Positions 18,355-25,335 of a DNA stretch of 29,312 bases are shown here, in pieces; position 1 is the first letter of the stretch; the number at the start of each line of letters is the position of its first letter. A program made the position numbers and the translations under genes. The DNA comes from a virus. The DNA is taken from positions 1-29,312 of IMG/VR virus record IMGVR_UViG_3300017770_000107, one strand, 5' to 3'. Under the pieces are notes generated by a model that worked only from the letters and a program-made list of their open reading frames with translations, was not told the DNA's origin and ran no database searches.

Positions 18355-18586
18355 TTATTTGTTCATATATATTCATGTATCCATCAGATAAACCTTCTAT
18401 CTTCTCAAGCTCTTTTATGTACTGCTGAGATGTCTTTACTAATCTATTGTACTTTAATTTTAGTTGATGCCTTTGTATTCCTTCCATACCTTGTATTGAG
18501 TCACAAAAAGCTCTTAAAAGAGCCAACATTATATTTGCTCTGGCTATTCCCTCTTGAGAAACAAATCCTTTTTCTAATTTACTCAT
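18248..18586 (-). CDS. helical protein, paralogue of the 24793 gene
   Basis: A 112-residue protein. LKLKYNRLVKTSQQYIKELE (about 42-61) aligns with VKMKFNRLLRTSDQYEKEII in the protein at 24793-25047, and the flanking helices (MLALLRAFCDS against LLIAIFRCFNE) align too. It carries an extra charged tail (residues about 88-112, EDKENSVREEDKRKEK) that is encoded in DNA also used by the downstream gene. Function is unknown; all-helical, probably oligomeric. The start overlaps the upstream HTH gene by 8 nt. Confidence 0.65.
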   Translation of the reverse strand: MSKLEKGFVSQEGIARANIMLALLRAFCDSIQGMEGIQRHQLKLKYNRLVKTSQQYIKELEKIEGLSDGYMNIYEQINDLLYEKRDISTGNESEVVEDKENSVREEDKRKEK

Positions 18587-18755
18587 CTTCTTTTAAATAT
18601 TCATTAATTCTACTTTCGCTCAATGATAGTTTATTCGCTATCATTTTTAAAGACATTCCTTGAAGTTTCAAGAATTGAGCTAACATAGCTTTCTCTCTTG
18701 TGTCTTTCTTGATAATATCTGTCCATTCTCCTTTCTTACTGTTCCAATTCTTCAT
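18579..18755 (-). CDS. 58-aa helix-turn-helix protein
   Basis: A short gene read directly from the sequence: 58 residues, with MLAQFLKLQGMSLKMIANKL followed by SLSESRINEYLKED, a good helix-turn-helix (second helix around SLSESRINEYL). It is probably a DNA-binding regulator or a small terminase-like HTH. It is coupled on both sides: ATGA overlap with the upstream gene (18752-18755) and 8-nt overlap with the downstream gene. Confidence 0.6.
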   Translation of the reverse strand: MKNWNSKKGEWTDIIKKDTREKAMLAQFLKLQGMSLKMIANKLSLSESRINEYLKEDE

Positions 18756-18892
18756 CTTATTTTTGTTATCATCATAAAATATTCTTGAAATTTTATCTTC
18801 TTATACTCTTCTAGAAGTCTTGCTATTTCATTAATATTACCTTGATGTATTCTACCTTTTGATTTTTTCTTTAAAAATTCTTTTGCTGTCAT
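18752..18892 (-). CDS. 46-aa basic protein of unknown function
   Basis: Starts at ATG 18892, 7 nt after the primase-helicase stop. A longer frame from 18937 would run into that gene and is less likely. The sequence begins MTAKEFLKKKSKGRIHQGNI and continues EIARLLEEYKKIKF, two basic helices. No family is recognised. Its stop overlaps the HTH gene start (ATGA). Confidence 0.55.
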   Translation of the reverse strand: MTAKEFLKKKSKGRIHQGNINEIARLLEEYKKIKFQEYFMMITKIR

Positions 18893-18899
18893 ATGTATT

Positions 18900-20669
18900 T
18901 TATTTAGTATAATAACTACTTCTAGGATTTGTGGCAAATAAAACAGAATGAGTTATACTGACTCTATCCAATGGACAACTGTTACCCAAGTCAAGATACC
19001 TGTTCGACCTCCTATCAAACTTCAGAAGTTGTTCACCAGGTATGCCAACTAACTTTTGGAATTTTACTTTCTGAATATTGAACCTTACGGAAGTGTCAAA
19101 GGTATCTTGTGGGTTATTTCTATGTATACAGACTACATTGTCTGCTTTGTTGAACCAGTTTTGAGAGCCACTAATATCATATGCGGTTGGCATCTTGTAG
19201 TGCATTCCACTCTCATCTTTATCCATTTTTCTAGGGTGAGCTATTACTATGAACTTCAAGTCGTTCACTTGTTCAAATCTTCTAATCTTAGTCAAAGCCT
19301 CTCCTATATAAGTTGTTTCATCTTTACCTCTGAACTCGTGGTCAAGCTGATTGAATGGGTCTATAAGACATCCCTTGATTCCGTAACGCATAACTAAATG
19401 TTTAAATTTTGCTAGTACATTATCTAAGCTGAAATCATCTTCAGGATATATAGCATAGAAGTGCTCATTCAAAAACTGCATAGCACTTTCATATTCATAC
19501 TCATTCATTCTCTTGTCTTTCTCCATGTCAGATGTGTTTCCTACATACATTTCTGCAAGCAAGTCAAACAAATCTCCTACTGGATAATTCTCAGGAGAGA
19601 ATACTCCCCACTTCCAACCATACAGAACAGATGCGTTTAGCATAATCTGCATAGCCATCATTGTCTTACCTGAGCCTGGAACACCAGTCCACACATCTAG
19701 TTCAGATGTTCTAAGTTTGTAATGATTGTCTAATATTTTATAGCCAGTAGTAAGTCCCTTCTTCTTTCCATTATGGAAGACATCAAGCATGTATCCTCTT
19801 TCACTATCAACAGTAAATATTCCTTCAACTGGATAAGGTTGTGAACTCTTCAAACATTCCTCTAATTGAATAGGACCAAGTTCCATTAGCATTTGATTGG
19901 CATCTTTTATGCCCTCTGGAAATGATACTATATTACATCTTTCTCTACCTAATCTCCTACTTATTTCCTCAAGAAGAACCCTACCATTGGTATCATTATC
20001 TGAGCAAATATGTATCTTCTCAACTGTATCAAAGTAACTCCAACAGTTGTCAAGATAACTGAACTTGTTGTCATAGTTTTTTGTGCCTGGATTTGGTGCT
20101 CCATCAGGAACGCTAACACAGTTTGTTATACCAACCTCCTCTAAAGAAAGCTTATCCATCTCTCCTTCTACTATATATACTTCATTACAATCTTGTATAT
20201 CATCTAAACCGTAGAATATCTTCTCGGCATTCTTAGTTTGTTTAAAGTTTTTCTCTGAGTCTCTGTATTTAATATTTATTAATTCATCATCTCTATAGTA
20301 GTTAAAGTTTATGGTATTCCTTTCCTTACCTACTTGAGGCATGTATTCACATGATTGAGTAATCTTGTTTCTTATAATTGTCCCAGCAGATATTCCTCTA
20401 GACTTGAACCATTCATATAATTTATCTGAAAGGTTTGTTGCGTTACTAGCAATAGGCCTCTCATACTTTTGCTCCTTTGAGCCCATTGTTCTATGACTAA
20501 CTATTATTCCTGAGTCTCCACAATGATGACAAATGTAAGCTCCGCTTTCAGCGTTAATTGCTAGGCACTTTTCTTTTGATTTTTTTCTATCTGTAGAGCA
20601 AGACCTACATACGGCTCTTATCTCTCCCTCTGTTTTGTTTATTGTAATTTGGTCGTTGGCTAAACTCAT
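18900..20669 (-). CDS. T7 gp4-like primase-helicase
   Basis: A 589-residue protein. It has a zinc-finger start (C21-x2-C24 and C47-H-H-C50), a TOPRIM primase core (VYIVEGEMDKL with E168; ICSDNDTNG with D224 and D226), then a RecA/DnaB-type helicase (GVPGSGKT Walker A at 329-336; GCLIDPFNQLDH Walker B with D437; FIVIAHPRKMD; SGSQNWFNKADNVVCIHRN near the end). It would unwind the fork 5'-3' and synthesise primers as a ring-shaped enzyme. Length and order match phage bifunctional primase-helicases. It lies 2 nt after a loader-like gene. No DNA polymerase is in the window, so that gene must lie elsewhere on the genome. Confidence 0.92.
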   Translation of the reverse strand: MSLANDQITINKTEGEIRAVCRSCSTDRKKSKEKCLAINAESGAYICHHCGDSGIIVSHRTMGSKEQKYERPIASNATNLSDKLYEWFKSRGISAGTIIRNKITQSCEYMPQVGKERNTINFNYYRDDELINIKYRDSEKNFKQTKNAEKIFYGLDDIQDCNEVYIVEGEMDKLSLEEVGITNCVSVPDGAPNPGTKNYDNKFSYLDNCWSYFDTVEKIHICSDNDTNGRVLLEEISRRLGRERCNIVSFPEGIKDANQMLMELGPIQLEECLKSSQPYPVEGIFTVDSERGYMLDVFHNGKKKGLTTGYKILDNHYKLRTSELDVWTGVPGSGKTMMAMQIMLNASVLYGWKWGVFSPENYPVGDLFDLLAEMYVGNTSDMEKDKRMNEYEYESAMQFLNEHFYAIYPEDDFSLDNVLAKFKHLVMRYGIKGCLIDPFNQLDHEFRGKDETTYIGEALTKIRRFEQVNDLKFIVIAHPRKMDKDESGMHYKMPTAYDISGSQNWFNKADNVVCIHRNNPQDTFDTSVRFNIQKVKFQKLVGIPGEQLLKFDRRSNRYLDLGNSCPLDRVSITHSVLFATNPRSSYYTK

Positions 20670-20671
20670 TA

Positions 20672-21160
20672 CTAAAATAATTCTTCGTGGTTAAATTTTT
20701 CTTTCTCTTTCTCTTTCTCTTTTAAAGGCTCATCTTCCCAGTATTTTCCGTTAAGCCAAGTCAAAGGGTTTTTTCTGTACTTTACATCTGGTGTATCCTT
20801 AACATACTTAGGTACTGACTTTATTATCTCACTCATAGTAGATATACCAAACTTCATCCATTTCTCTAGACATTTACTATAACCTATCTTCTTCTGATAC
20901 AACTCCCAGAATGTGTCAAATAGTTCTCTTTTATCATCAGCAGTTGTAGAAGATTTCTTTGTTTTTACTTTGTCTATATCTACAACAGATAGCTTTTTAC
21001 AAATCTTATTAAATTCTTCAATACAATCATCTTCACTTTCAAAAACTATATCATATGTTTCCATTGCTCCACTCAAAGAGATAGTAATGATATAAGTATC
21101 CATTTCGCAAAGTAATATCTTAGTTGTATCAATGAATGTGTTTTTTACCCTCAGTAACAT
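20672..21160 (-). CDS. DnaD/replication-loader-like protein
   Basis: A 162-residue protein. The C-terminal part, FDTFWELYQKKIGYSKCLEK then W, followed by VPKYVKDTPD and KNPLTWLNGKYWEDEPL, matches the domain found at the C-terminus of phage replication initiators and helicase loaders (F-x-x-FW-x-x-YP-x-K ... hPxTWLN-x-x-x-W-x-D). The N-terminal part (about 1-65) is beta-rich, and a Lys/Ser linker joins the two. It probably helps load the adjacent primase-helicase (inference from context). A KEKEKEKEK run near the C-terminus is low complexity. Confidence 0.7.
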   Translation of the reverse strand: MLLRVKNTFIDTTKILLCEMDTYIITISLSGAMETYDIVFESEDDCIEEFNKICKKLSVVDIDKVKTKKSSTTADDKRELFDTFWELYQKKIGYSKCLEKWMKFGISTMSEIIKSVPKYVKDTPDVKYRKNPLTWLNGKYWEDEPLKEKEKEKEKFNHEELF

Positions 21161-21161
21161 A

Positions 21162-21383
21162 TTACTTTAATTTTTTATGATTATCATCTACTTCTATTAC
21201 AGAGTAAGTGTAAGGACATAAATCTTTTATCTTCCTTATGTTTATTCTTATCTCTTTTCTTATTTTTTCTATTTCTGTTTTAGTACTATCAACCCCTAAC
21301 TTAGCGTTAAGAGATGCGTTTTCTCTTAGTAAACCATCTACTCTAGAGATGTATTTTCTTTTTAAATTACTGTTCTGTTTCAT
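21162..21383 (-). CDS. small coiled-coil protein
   Basis: 73 residues from ATG 21383, which overlaps the upstream gene by 17 nt. A longer frame from 21428 would overlap by 62 nt. Residues about 5-60 form one continuous charged coiled-coil candidate (YISRVDGLLRENASLNAKLG, EIEKIRKEIRINIRKIKDL), followed by a short polar end. No family is recognised. It sits between SSB-like and loader-like genes and is probably part of replication. Confidence 0.6.
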   Translation of the reverse strand: MKQNSNLKRKYISRVDGLLRENASLNAKLGVDSTKTEIEKIRKEIRINIRKIKDLCPYTYSVIEVDDNHKKLK

Positions 21384-21570
21384 CCCAATTAAGTTTAAAA
21401 AATCCTTTTTCTTTTGATTTAGGCTCACTGTTTGTGAACTCTATAAATGGAGGTTCTTCATTGACAACCCACTTGTAGCATATATTATATAATCCCTCAG
21501 CTAACAATGATTTTAATTCATCATCAGTAACAGTTTCATCTATTATCTCTATCTCTATCTTAACCTTCAT
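21367..21570 (-). CDS. small acidic protein of unknown function
   Basis: 67 residues from ATG 21570 (MKVKIEIEIIDETVTDDELK). Extending to 21609 would run through a strong hairpin (21581-21620), so the shorter start is preferred. It has an N-terminal beta strand, an acidic helix, CYKWVVNEEPPFIEF and a charged C-terminus. No family is recognised. It is the first gene after the hairpin downstream of the SSB-like gene. Confidence 0.6.
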   Translation of the reverse strand: MKVKIEIEIIDETVTDDELKSLLAEGLYNICYKWVVNEEPPFIEFTNSEPKSKEKGFFKLNWDETEQ

Positions 21571-21580
21571 AATTAATGTA

Positions 21581-21620
21581 ATTAGAAGGGAGGCTACCGA
21601 TGTAGTCACTCCCCTCTAAT
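21581..21620 (-). other. strong hairpin between SSB-like gene and next gene
   Basis: ATTAGAAGGGAG (21581-21592) pairs with CTCCCCTCTAAT (21609-21620) at 11 of 12 positions. The interior GCTAC and GTAGT pair as well, with loop CGAT, giving about 16 bp in 40 nt. No T-run follows on the minus strand, so it is not a standard terminator. It may be an mRNA stabiliser or processing site (inference). Confidence 0.75.
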
Positions 21621-21638
21621 AAACAACAAGGGTATTTC

Positions 21639-21911
21639 TTAGAATGGTAAACCATCGTCTGAAGCAGCAGTTTTTGTTGTAGCTGTCTTCTCTTCAGGCT
21701 TGTAAGTGTTAACCTTTACGTAGTGAGTTTTTCCGTATTCATTCTCTCCATCTCTGTTACCAGCGATTGTAAGATTGATGTACTTTTCTCCTTTGTAGTC
21801 ATAAACATGTTCTTTAATCTTACCTAAAGAAACACTAAAGTTTACAATAGAAGAACCATCTTCAAATACTACTTCCTTTCCGTTTCCACAATAAATCGTT
21901 TCTGATTTCAT
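21639..21911 (-). CDS. single-stranded DNA-binding protein-like
   Basis: A 90-residue protein that is beta-rich for about 75 residues (NFSVSLGKIKEHVYDYKGEK, YINLTIAGNRDG, THYVKVNTYKPEE) and ends in a short linker plus the acidic-hydrophobic tail SDDGLPF. That tail matches the C-terminal protein-interaction tip of bacterial SSBs (DDDIPF type). It is shorter than cellular SSB (about 170 aa) but usual for a phage. It would coat single-stranded DNA and recruit partners through the tip. It lies between a DnaA-like gene and other replication genes. The family is inferred from tail and context rather than a recognised OB-fold motif. Confidence 0.7.
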   Translation of the reverse strand: MKSETIYCGNGKEVVFEDGSSIVNFSVSLGKIKEHVYDYKGEKYINLTIAGNRDGENEYGKTHYVKVNTYKPEEKTATTKTAASDDGLPF

Positions 21912-21922
21912 AATTCAAATAA

Positions 21923-22402
21923 TTAATTATTAATAATATTACAAAGTTTATTATACTTAAAATTAAGTATTGAATACTTGTCTTTGTATTCCAAGCATTT
22001 TTCTTTAAGAAATTCTATTTCTTTATTTAAACTCTCTATGTATGTTATCTGATTAGAGAAATCATACAAGTCTAACTTTTCTTTTATCAATGCCTCACAT
22101 TGATTGTAAACTACCTTATATTCAAAATCAGTTTCTAAGTATCTTTCGTGATTTTTAAGGTAATGTATAACTGTAGCATGGTCTCTCATTATTAGAATAC
22201 CTATTCTGCTCTTGTTATAATTAGTGTACTTTCTTAAAAAGTGAGAGTATAATACCCTTGAGTCTACTATATTTCTGTTTCTTTTTTTACTCTTTATATC
22301 ATCTATAGATACTTGACAAACTACACAGATTACATCCATTATTCTGTCGTGTAATTGCTTTATCTCATCAACATCTATTGATTCCTCGTTTAACTCGGCC
22401 AT
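21923..22402 (-). CDS. DnaA domain IV-like DNA-binding protein
   Basis: A 159-residue protein. Residues about 15-90 resemble the DnaA C-terminal DNA-binding domain: VCQVSIDDIKSKKRNRNIVD at about 28-47 (compare the RSRKREIVxAR pattern), then IGILIMRDHATVIHYLKNHE (67-86), in which RDHATVIH corresponds to the DnaA signature helix. The AAA+ ATPase part of DnaA is absent. The remainder (about 115-159) is a coiled coil. It probably binds DnaA-box-like sites at the phage origin or controls transcription (inference). It lies directly upstream of the SSB-like gene. Confidence 0.8.
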   Translation of the reverse strand: MAELNEESIDVDEIKQLHDRIMDVICVVCQVSIDDIKSKKRNRNIVDSRVLYSHFLRKYTNYNKSRIGILIMRDHATVIHYLKNHERYLETDFEYKVVYNQCEALIKEKLDLYDFSNQITYIESLNKEIEFLKEKCLEYKDKYSILNFKYNKLCNIINN

Positions 22403-22417
22403 ATAACTACTAATTTA

Positions 22418-22513
22418 TTATTCATTATTTTTATTATTTGCGTATGAACCTAGAAGTACTCCTACAAGCAAAACTCCTAAGAACGCTAAAACTGTTATAG
22501 AATCTACCATCAT
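22418..22513 (-). CDS. 31-aa single-pass membrane microprotein
   Basis: Read directly: the sequence starts MMVDSITVLAFLGVLLVGVL and continues LGSYANN before a short polar tail. One transmembrane segment (about residues 5-24), short outside N-terminus, polar C-terminus. Its start shares ATGA with the stop of the upstream HTH gene, supporting translation. Function is unknown. Confidence 0.55.
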   Translation of the reverse strand: MMVDSITVLAFLGVLLVGVLLGSYANNKNNE

Positions 22514-22734
22514 AAAAACATTTTTTTAAATCCGTAATCATCTGAAACATCCATAATTTTATTAATCTTTCTAGCTTGTTTAACACTAAATAATGAAGGC
22601 TCATTCAGATACTTCCTTAATGTTGGTAATGATATGTCGGTCATCTTTGAAAGTTTATTTCTAGATATACCTTTTAATTGCATCTCTGCTGTCAATCCAT
22701 TTTCTTTTCTCATAATTTTGTTTTTATAATTCAT
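22510..22734 (-). CDS. XRE-like helix-turn-helix protein
   Basis: 74 residues from 22734 (11-nt overlap with the exonuclease stop) or 67 from ATG 22713. MQLKGISRNKLSKMTDISLP followed by TLRKYLNEP is a helix-turn-helix: ISRNKLSKMTDISLPTLRKYL fits helices 2-3 of XRE-type repressors. It probably controls phage or host transcription. Ends with ATGA overlap to a membrane microprotein. Confidence 0.65.
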   Translation of the reverse strand: MNYKNKIMRKENGLTAEMQLKGISRNKLSKMTDISLPTLRKYLNEPSLFSVKQARKINKIMDVSDDYGFKKMFL

Positions 22735-23500
22735 CTATCCAAGTAAATTCATAAGGCTCTTTATTCTCTTCAACAAAGTAGTCTTTATACATTCCTAATA
22801 AGTGTTTATACTTAGCTCTTCCTCCAGACATGAAGTCATCACCACAACTATAAACCCCTATGTTGTAAGGAGCAGATTTTTCTATCACTATGAATATAAA
22901 ATTCTTAACTCCGAAGGCATCAGAATAAAATGCAGATTGCCTGTCGTATCCCCACTTGTAAGCGGAGTTTCTAAATCCTTTTGGTGTAGCATCTTGAGTA
23001 GTTTTTATATCCATGATATATCCATCTTCAAGATTAACCCAGTCAGCTTTACACTTGCAAAGAACATTGGTGTCAGGGTCTTCCCAAACCATAACATCTT
23101 CAGGGGTTCCTTTAGATAGCAGTTCGGTAGCCTCATTGCAAGAGTATATTCTGTTTCTCATACCAATTAAACTGTACCATTCAACTGGTGTAAGAATGAG
23201 CTTACCTTCATTCTCTTCAGCAAACTCTTTAGCCATAGCCTTGCCATCTTTGGTGCGCTTATCCATCTTAGGCTCCATAACAACAAGTTCATCGAACTTA
23301 TCTTTTTCTAGGATACATAAGTGGAAAGCTCTACCAAAAATGAGTGCTCTTGTTTCTTCTCTCTCTGAAGGGTTGTCTTTGTAGTGTTGATAGTGAGCTG
23401 GACTCACTGCAATTTTACCTAACTGTGAGTTAGTAACAAAGTCAAAATCAGAGTAGTAAGCCGAGTCATCGACAAACTTCTTGATAAACTTTTCGAACAT
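22724..23500 (-). CDS. RecE/DUF3799-like PD-(D/E)XK exonuclease
   Basis: A 258-residue protein. Diagnostic elements: ISP-like start AVSPAHYQHYKDNP, LIFGRAFH (G56...H60), KADWV (D153), YIMDIKTTQ (D164-x-K166) and YDRQSAFYSDAFG (Q178-xxx-Y182), which is the set of the exonuclease VIII C-terminal domain (DUF3799 / PDDEXK-like). It would resect double-stranded DNA ends to single strands. It is coupled by TAATG overlap to the upstream annealing protein, forming a two-component phage recombination system comparable to RecE-RecT or Red. Confidence 0.88.
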   Translation of the reverse strand: MFEKFIKKFVDDSAYYSDFDFVTNSQLGKIAVSPAHYQHYKDNPSEREETRALIFGRAFHLCILEKDKFDELVVMEPKMDKRTKDGKAMAKEFAEENEGKLILTPVEWYSLIGMRNRIYSCNEATELLSKGTPEDVMVWEDPDTNVLCKCKADWVNLEDGYIMDIKTTQDATPKGFRNSAYKWGYDRQSAFYSDAFGVKNFIFIVIEKSAPYNIGVYSCGDDFMSGGRAKYKHLLGMYKDYFVEENKEPYEFTWIDEL

Positions 23501-24006
23501 TACGCTAAAGCTTGACTAATTAAATCAGACTGAGGTTTAGTCAATGTGTAATTAGAAATCTTACCCTTAACTACATCACCTTTACCATCTTCAATAGCCT
23601 TCAACATAGCCTCCAACTGAGGTGCTGTTAATTTAGGCTTAGGTGAAGACTTAGGTTTTACTGGAGCCTTCTTCTTAGATACGGCAGTTTTAACCTCATC
23701 AGCAGAAGCTACAGATGTGTCTATACCTATACCAAAGTTACCAAGAACTCTACCCCAAGCAGAAGTTTCGCAGTTCTCAATAAAGCTAGTCTTGTTGATA
23801 TAACCATCTGCTTGTGTCTCGTGAGCGTGTGCAGTAGCCATAAGTATTCCATCAGAATTTACTATGCTAGCTTTAAAAACACAATGCTGTTCGGTAGCCT
23901 GAACAAGCTCTGTTACTAAGCAGTAATTAGGATAATTCTGTCTGAAATGTTTGAGTCTTTCGTTTACTGGGATATACTCTTTCCCTTTGATGTTGATTGT
24001 TTTCAT
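23500..24006 (-). CDS. single-strand annealing protein candidate (Rad52/Erf-like)
   Basis: A 168-residue protein. YIPVNERLKHFRQNYPN (about 11-27), then FKASIVNSDGILMATAHAHE and FIENCETSAWGRVLGNFGIG (75-94), match annealing proteins of Bacteroidetes phages usually placed with the Rad52/Sak or Erf group. A Lys/Pro linker (about 112-126) joins to a short C-terminal helical part. It would anneal strands exposed by the RecE-like exonuclease encoded next (TAATG overlap). It is the first gene behind the promoter at 24034-24065. The general role is firmer than the exact family. Confidence 0.75.
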   Translation of the reverse strand: MKTINIKGKEYIPVNERLKHFRQNYPNYCLVTELVQATEQHCVFKASIVNSDGILMATAHAHETQADGYINKTSFIENCETSAWGRVLGNFGIGIDTSVASADEVKTAVSKKKAPVKPKSSPKPKLTAPQLEAMLKAIEDGKGDVVKGKISNYTLTKPQSDLISQALA

Positions 24007-24033
24007 TGTTGTTAAATTAAATTAAATTGTCAG

Positions 24034-24065
24034 CAAATATAATAAAAAAGATTTACATCTGCAAA
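24034..24065 (-). promoter_or_regulatory. canonical Bacteroidetes promoter, TTTG-N20-TATATTTG
   Basis: On the minus strand TTTG (24065-24062) is followed after exactly 20 nt by TATATTTG (24041-24034). The ATG at 24006 is 27 nt on. The -33 element begins just after the stop of the upstream gene (24067). Drives the recombination and replication operon. Confidence 0.8.
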
Positions 24066-24066
24066 A

Positions 24067-24360
24067 TTATTCCGTAGTATTTATTTCTGTTTTTATTTCG
24101 TGTATGATTGAACAAATTTCATACTCTTCAATTTTAGTAAAGTAATCAATCAGATAATTCATTATTATATTTATCTCCTTATCTTTACCAAAGTCATCGA
24201 ATAAAGTTTTAATAGCATCAATGTTATTTACTATATAGATATACATTTCCTCTTCAAGAACATATTCTTCCATGTCTTGATATTCAGAAATTGTGTCCAT
24301 TACTATCCTAAATATTAATGGTCTCAATTTATTCATTGATTTTTGTGTCTCTTTATCCAT
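24067..24360 (-). CDS. acidic helical protein of unknown function
   Basis: 97 residues, all helical and acidic (MDKETQKSMNKLRPLIF at the start; MEEYVLEEEMYIYIV and EYEICSIIHEIKTEINTT later). No membrane segment and no recognised motif. It ends at the promoter for the recombination operon, so it is the last gene of the early block. Overlaps a small membrane gene by 28 nt at its start. Confidence 0.6.
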   Translation of the reverse strand: MDKETQKSMNKLRPLIFRIVMDTISEYQDMEEYVLEEEMYIYIVNNIDAIKTLFDDFGKDKEINIIMNYLIDYFTKIEEYEICSIIHEIKTEINTTE

Positions 24361-24476
24361 GATGTTATTTTAATTAAAGGTAGTAAAAATATCATTGATA
24401 AGAAAGTAAACATAGTTACAAAAAATAAAAAGAAAAAGAATGTATAGGATATTACTGTTACTATTATTTCAAACAT
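24333..24476 (-). CDS. 47-aa hydrophobic membrane microprotein
   Basis: Read directly: begins MFEIIVTVISY, followed by a Phe-rich hydrophobic stretch to about residue 37, then a basic tail (WIKRHKNQ). One long or two short transmembrane helices with positive end inside. It overlaps both neighbours (13 and 28 nt). Function unknown; small phage membrane proteins often block superinfection or lysis, which is speculation here. Confidence 0.5.
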   Translation of the reverse strand: MFEIIVTVISYTFFFFLFFVTMFTFLSMIFLLPLIKITSWIKRHKNQ

Positions 24477-24649
24477 ATTTCCTCTCTCCATTTTACAAAT
24501 TCTATCATATTTTTTAACTTCTTTATATTGTGTGTAGATAACACAATCTTATTCCAATTTCTGTTTTCCTCAATAGAACTATTAAGCATAGCTTTTAGTT
24601 GTAATGACTTAACATTATCTACGTTGTTTGATTTATCTTCCTCTTCCAT
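24464..24649 (-). CDS. 61-aa protein of unknown function
   Basis: Begins MEEEDKSNNVDNVKSLQLKA, then LNSSIEENRNWNKIVLSTHN and a C-terminal helix with WREEICLK. Polar and helical; no motif recognised. Overlaps the upstream gene by 17 nt and the downstream membrane gene by 13 nt. Confidence 0.5.
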   Translation of the reverse strand: MEEEDKSNNVDNVKSLQLKAMLNSSIEENRNWNKIVLSTHNIKKLKNMIEFVKWREEICLK

Positions 24650-24803
24650 CTTTTGTTCTTTGTTTGTGTGTCCAGCCAGTTAATAGGTAATAGTTATCCC
24701 AAGATATTTTATTTTTAAACCTGTTGCTTTTATTGTAGTATTCAATCATATTCTTTACAGTAACATCTTTTCTTTCTACAACTTTATTATATTCATTTTT
24801 CAT
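24633..24803 (-). CDS. 56-aa basic protein of unknown function
   Basis: Read directly: MKNEYNKVVERKDVTVKNMI then EYYNKSNRFKNKISWDNYYL and a basic tail HKQRTKDGRGR. Basic, with several aromatic residues; no recognised motif. Starts 11 nt inside the end of the upstream gene and ends 17 nt inside the next, consistent with a coupled series. Confidence 0.5.
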   Translation of the reverse strand: MKNEYNKVVERKDVTVKNMIEYYNKSNRFKNKISWDNYYLLTGWTHKQRTKDGRGR

Positions 24804-25047
24804 CTTCTAATACTTGTTTTTTGACTTCAATAATTAAGTCCATCATGTTATCATACACAATGTCTATATCATCATTGTTTGTCCAATTAATTATTTCTTT
24901 CTCGTATTGGTCAGATGTCCTCAGTAACCTATTGAACTTCATTTTTACCACTTTGGAGTGAGCTCCCTTTAAGTTATACAGCTGTTCATTAAAGCATCTA
25001 AATATAGCTATTAATAAATTAAGCTCTACTTTTTGTTCTTTTGTCAT
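24793..25047 (-). CDS. helical protein, paralogue of the 18248 gene
   Basis: 84 residues. Aligns along its length with the protein at 18248-18586: N-x-L-x-x-A-x-x-R-x-F in the first helix, then VKMKFNRLLRTSDQYEKEII against LKLKYNRLVKTSQQYIKELE, then an acidic spacer and a helix (DNMMDLIIEVKK against EQINDLLYEKR). It lacks the extra tail of the other copy. Unknown function, probably from gene duplication. Confidence 0.65.
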   Translation of the reverse strand: MTKEQKVELNLLIAIFRCFNEQLYNLKGAHSKVVKMKFNRLLRTSDQYEKEIINWTNNDDIDIVYDNMMDLIIEVKKQVLEDEK

Positions 25048-25322
25048 TCTTCCATTATTTTATAATCTTTATCATTCATACTTCTTAATCCTAATACACA
25101 CCAATCCTTTTCAATTCCGTACTGACCTCCATCTAGTTTGTAGGTTATTACTTTATGAGTTTCACGACCAGTATACTTACAATTAGAATATTCTTCTAGT
25201 ATCATAACATCTCCAACCTTATAATCTCTATCATCAAACCTAGCCTCAAATGACTTTACATCATCAGAAACATCTCTGAAGAATAGTGGTGATATTTTAA
25301 CTTCGTGTACTTTAGGTTTCAT
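25044..25322 (-). CDS. DUF3850 (ASCH/PUA-like) protein
   Basis: 92 residues from ATG 25322; a start at 25346 would overlap the upstream gene by 11 nt. HEVKISPLFFRDVSDDVKSF then EARFDDRDYKVGDVMILEEY and YTGRETHKVITYKLDGG follow the DUF3850 pattern (H-x-x-K-I-x-P-x-F, F-E-x-R, DRD-x-x-VGD, YTGR). That family has an ASCH/PUA-like fold, likely RNA- or nucleotide-binding. Its role in phages is unknown. The stop overlaps the next start by 4 nt. Confidence 0.82.
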   Translation of the reverse strand: MKPKVHEVKISPLFFRDVSDDVKSFEARFDDRDYKVGDVMILEEYSNCKYTGRETHKVITYKLDGGQYGIEKDWCVLGLRSMNDKDYKIMEE

Positions 25323-25335
25323 TATTAATATAGTT

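Noticed and set aside
21571-21609. Upstream extension of the 21367 gene to ATG 21609
   Set aside because: The extension lies within a near-perfect hairpin, and ATG 21570 gives a natural N-terminus.
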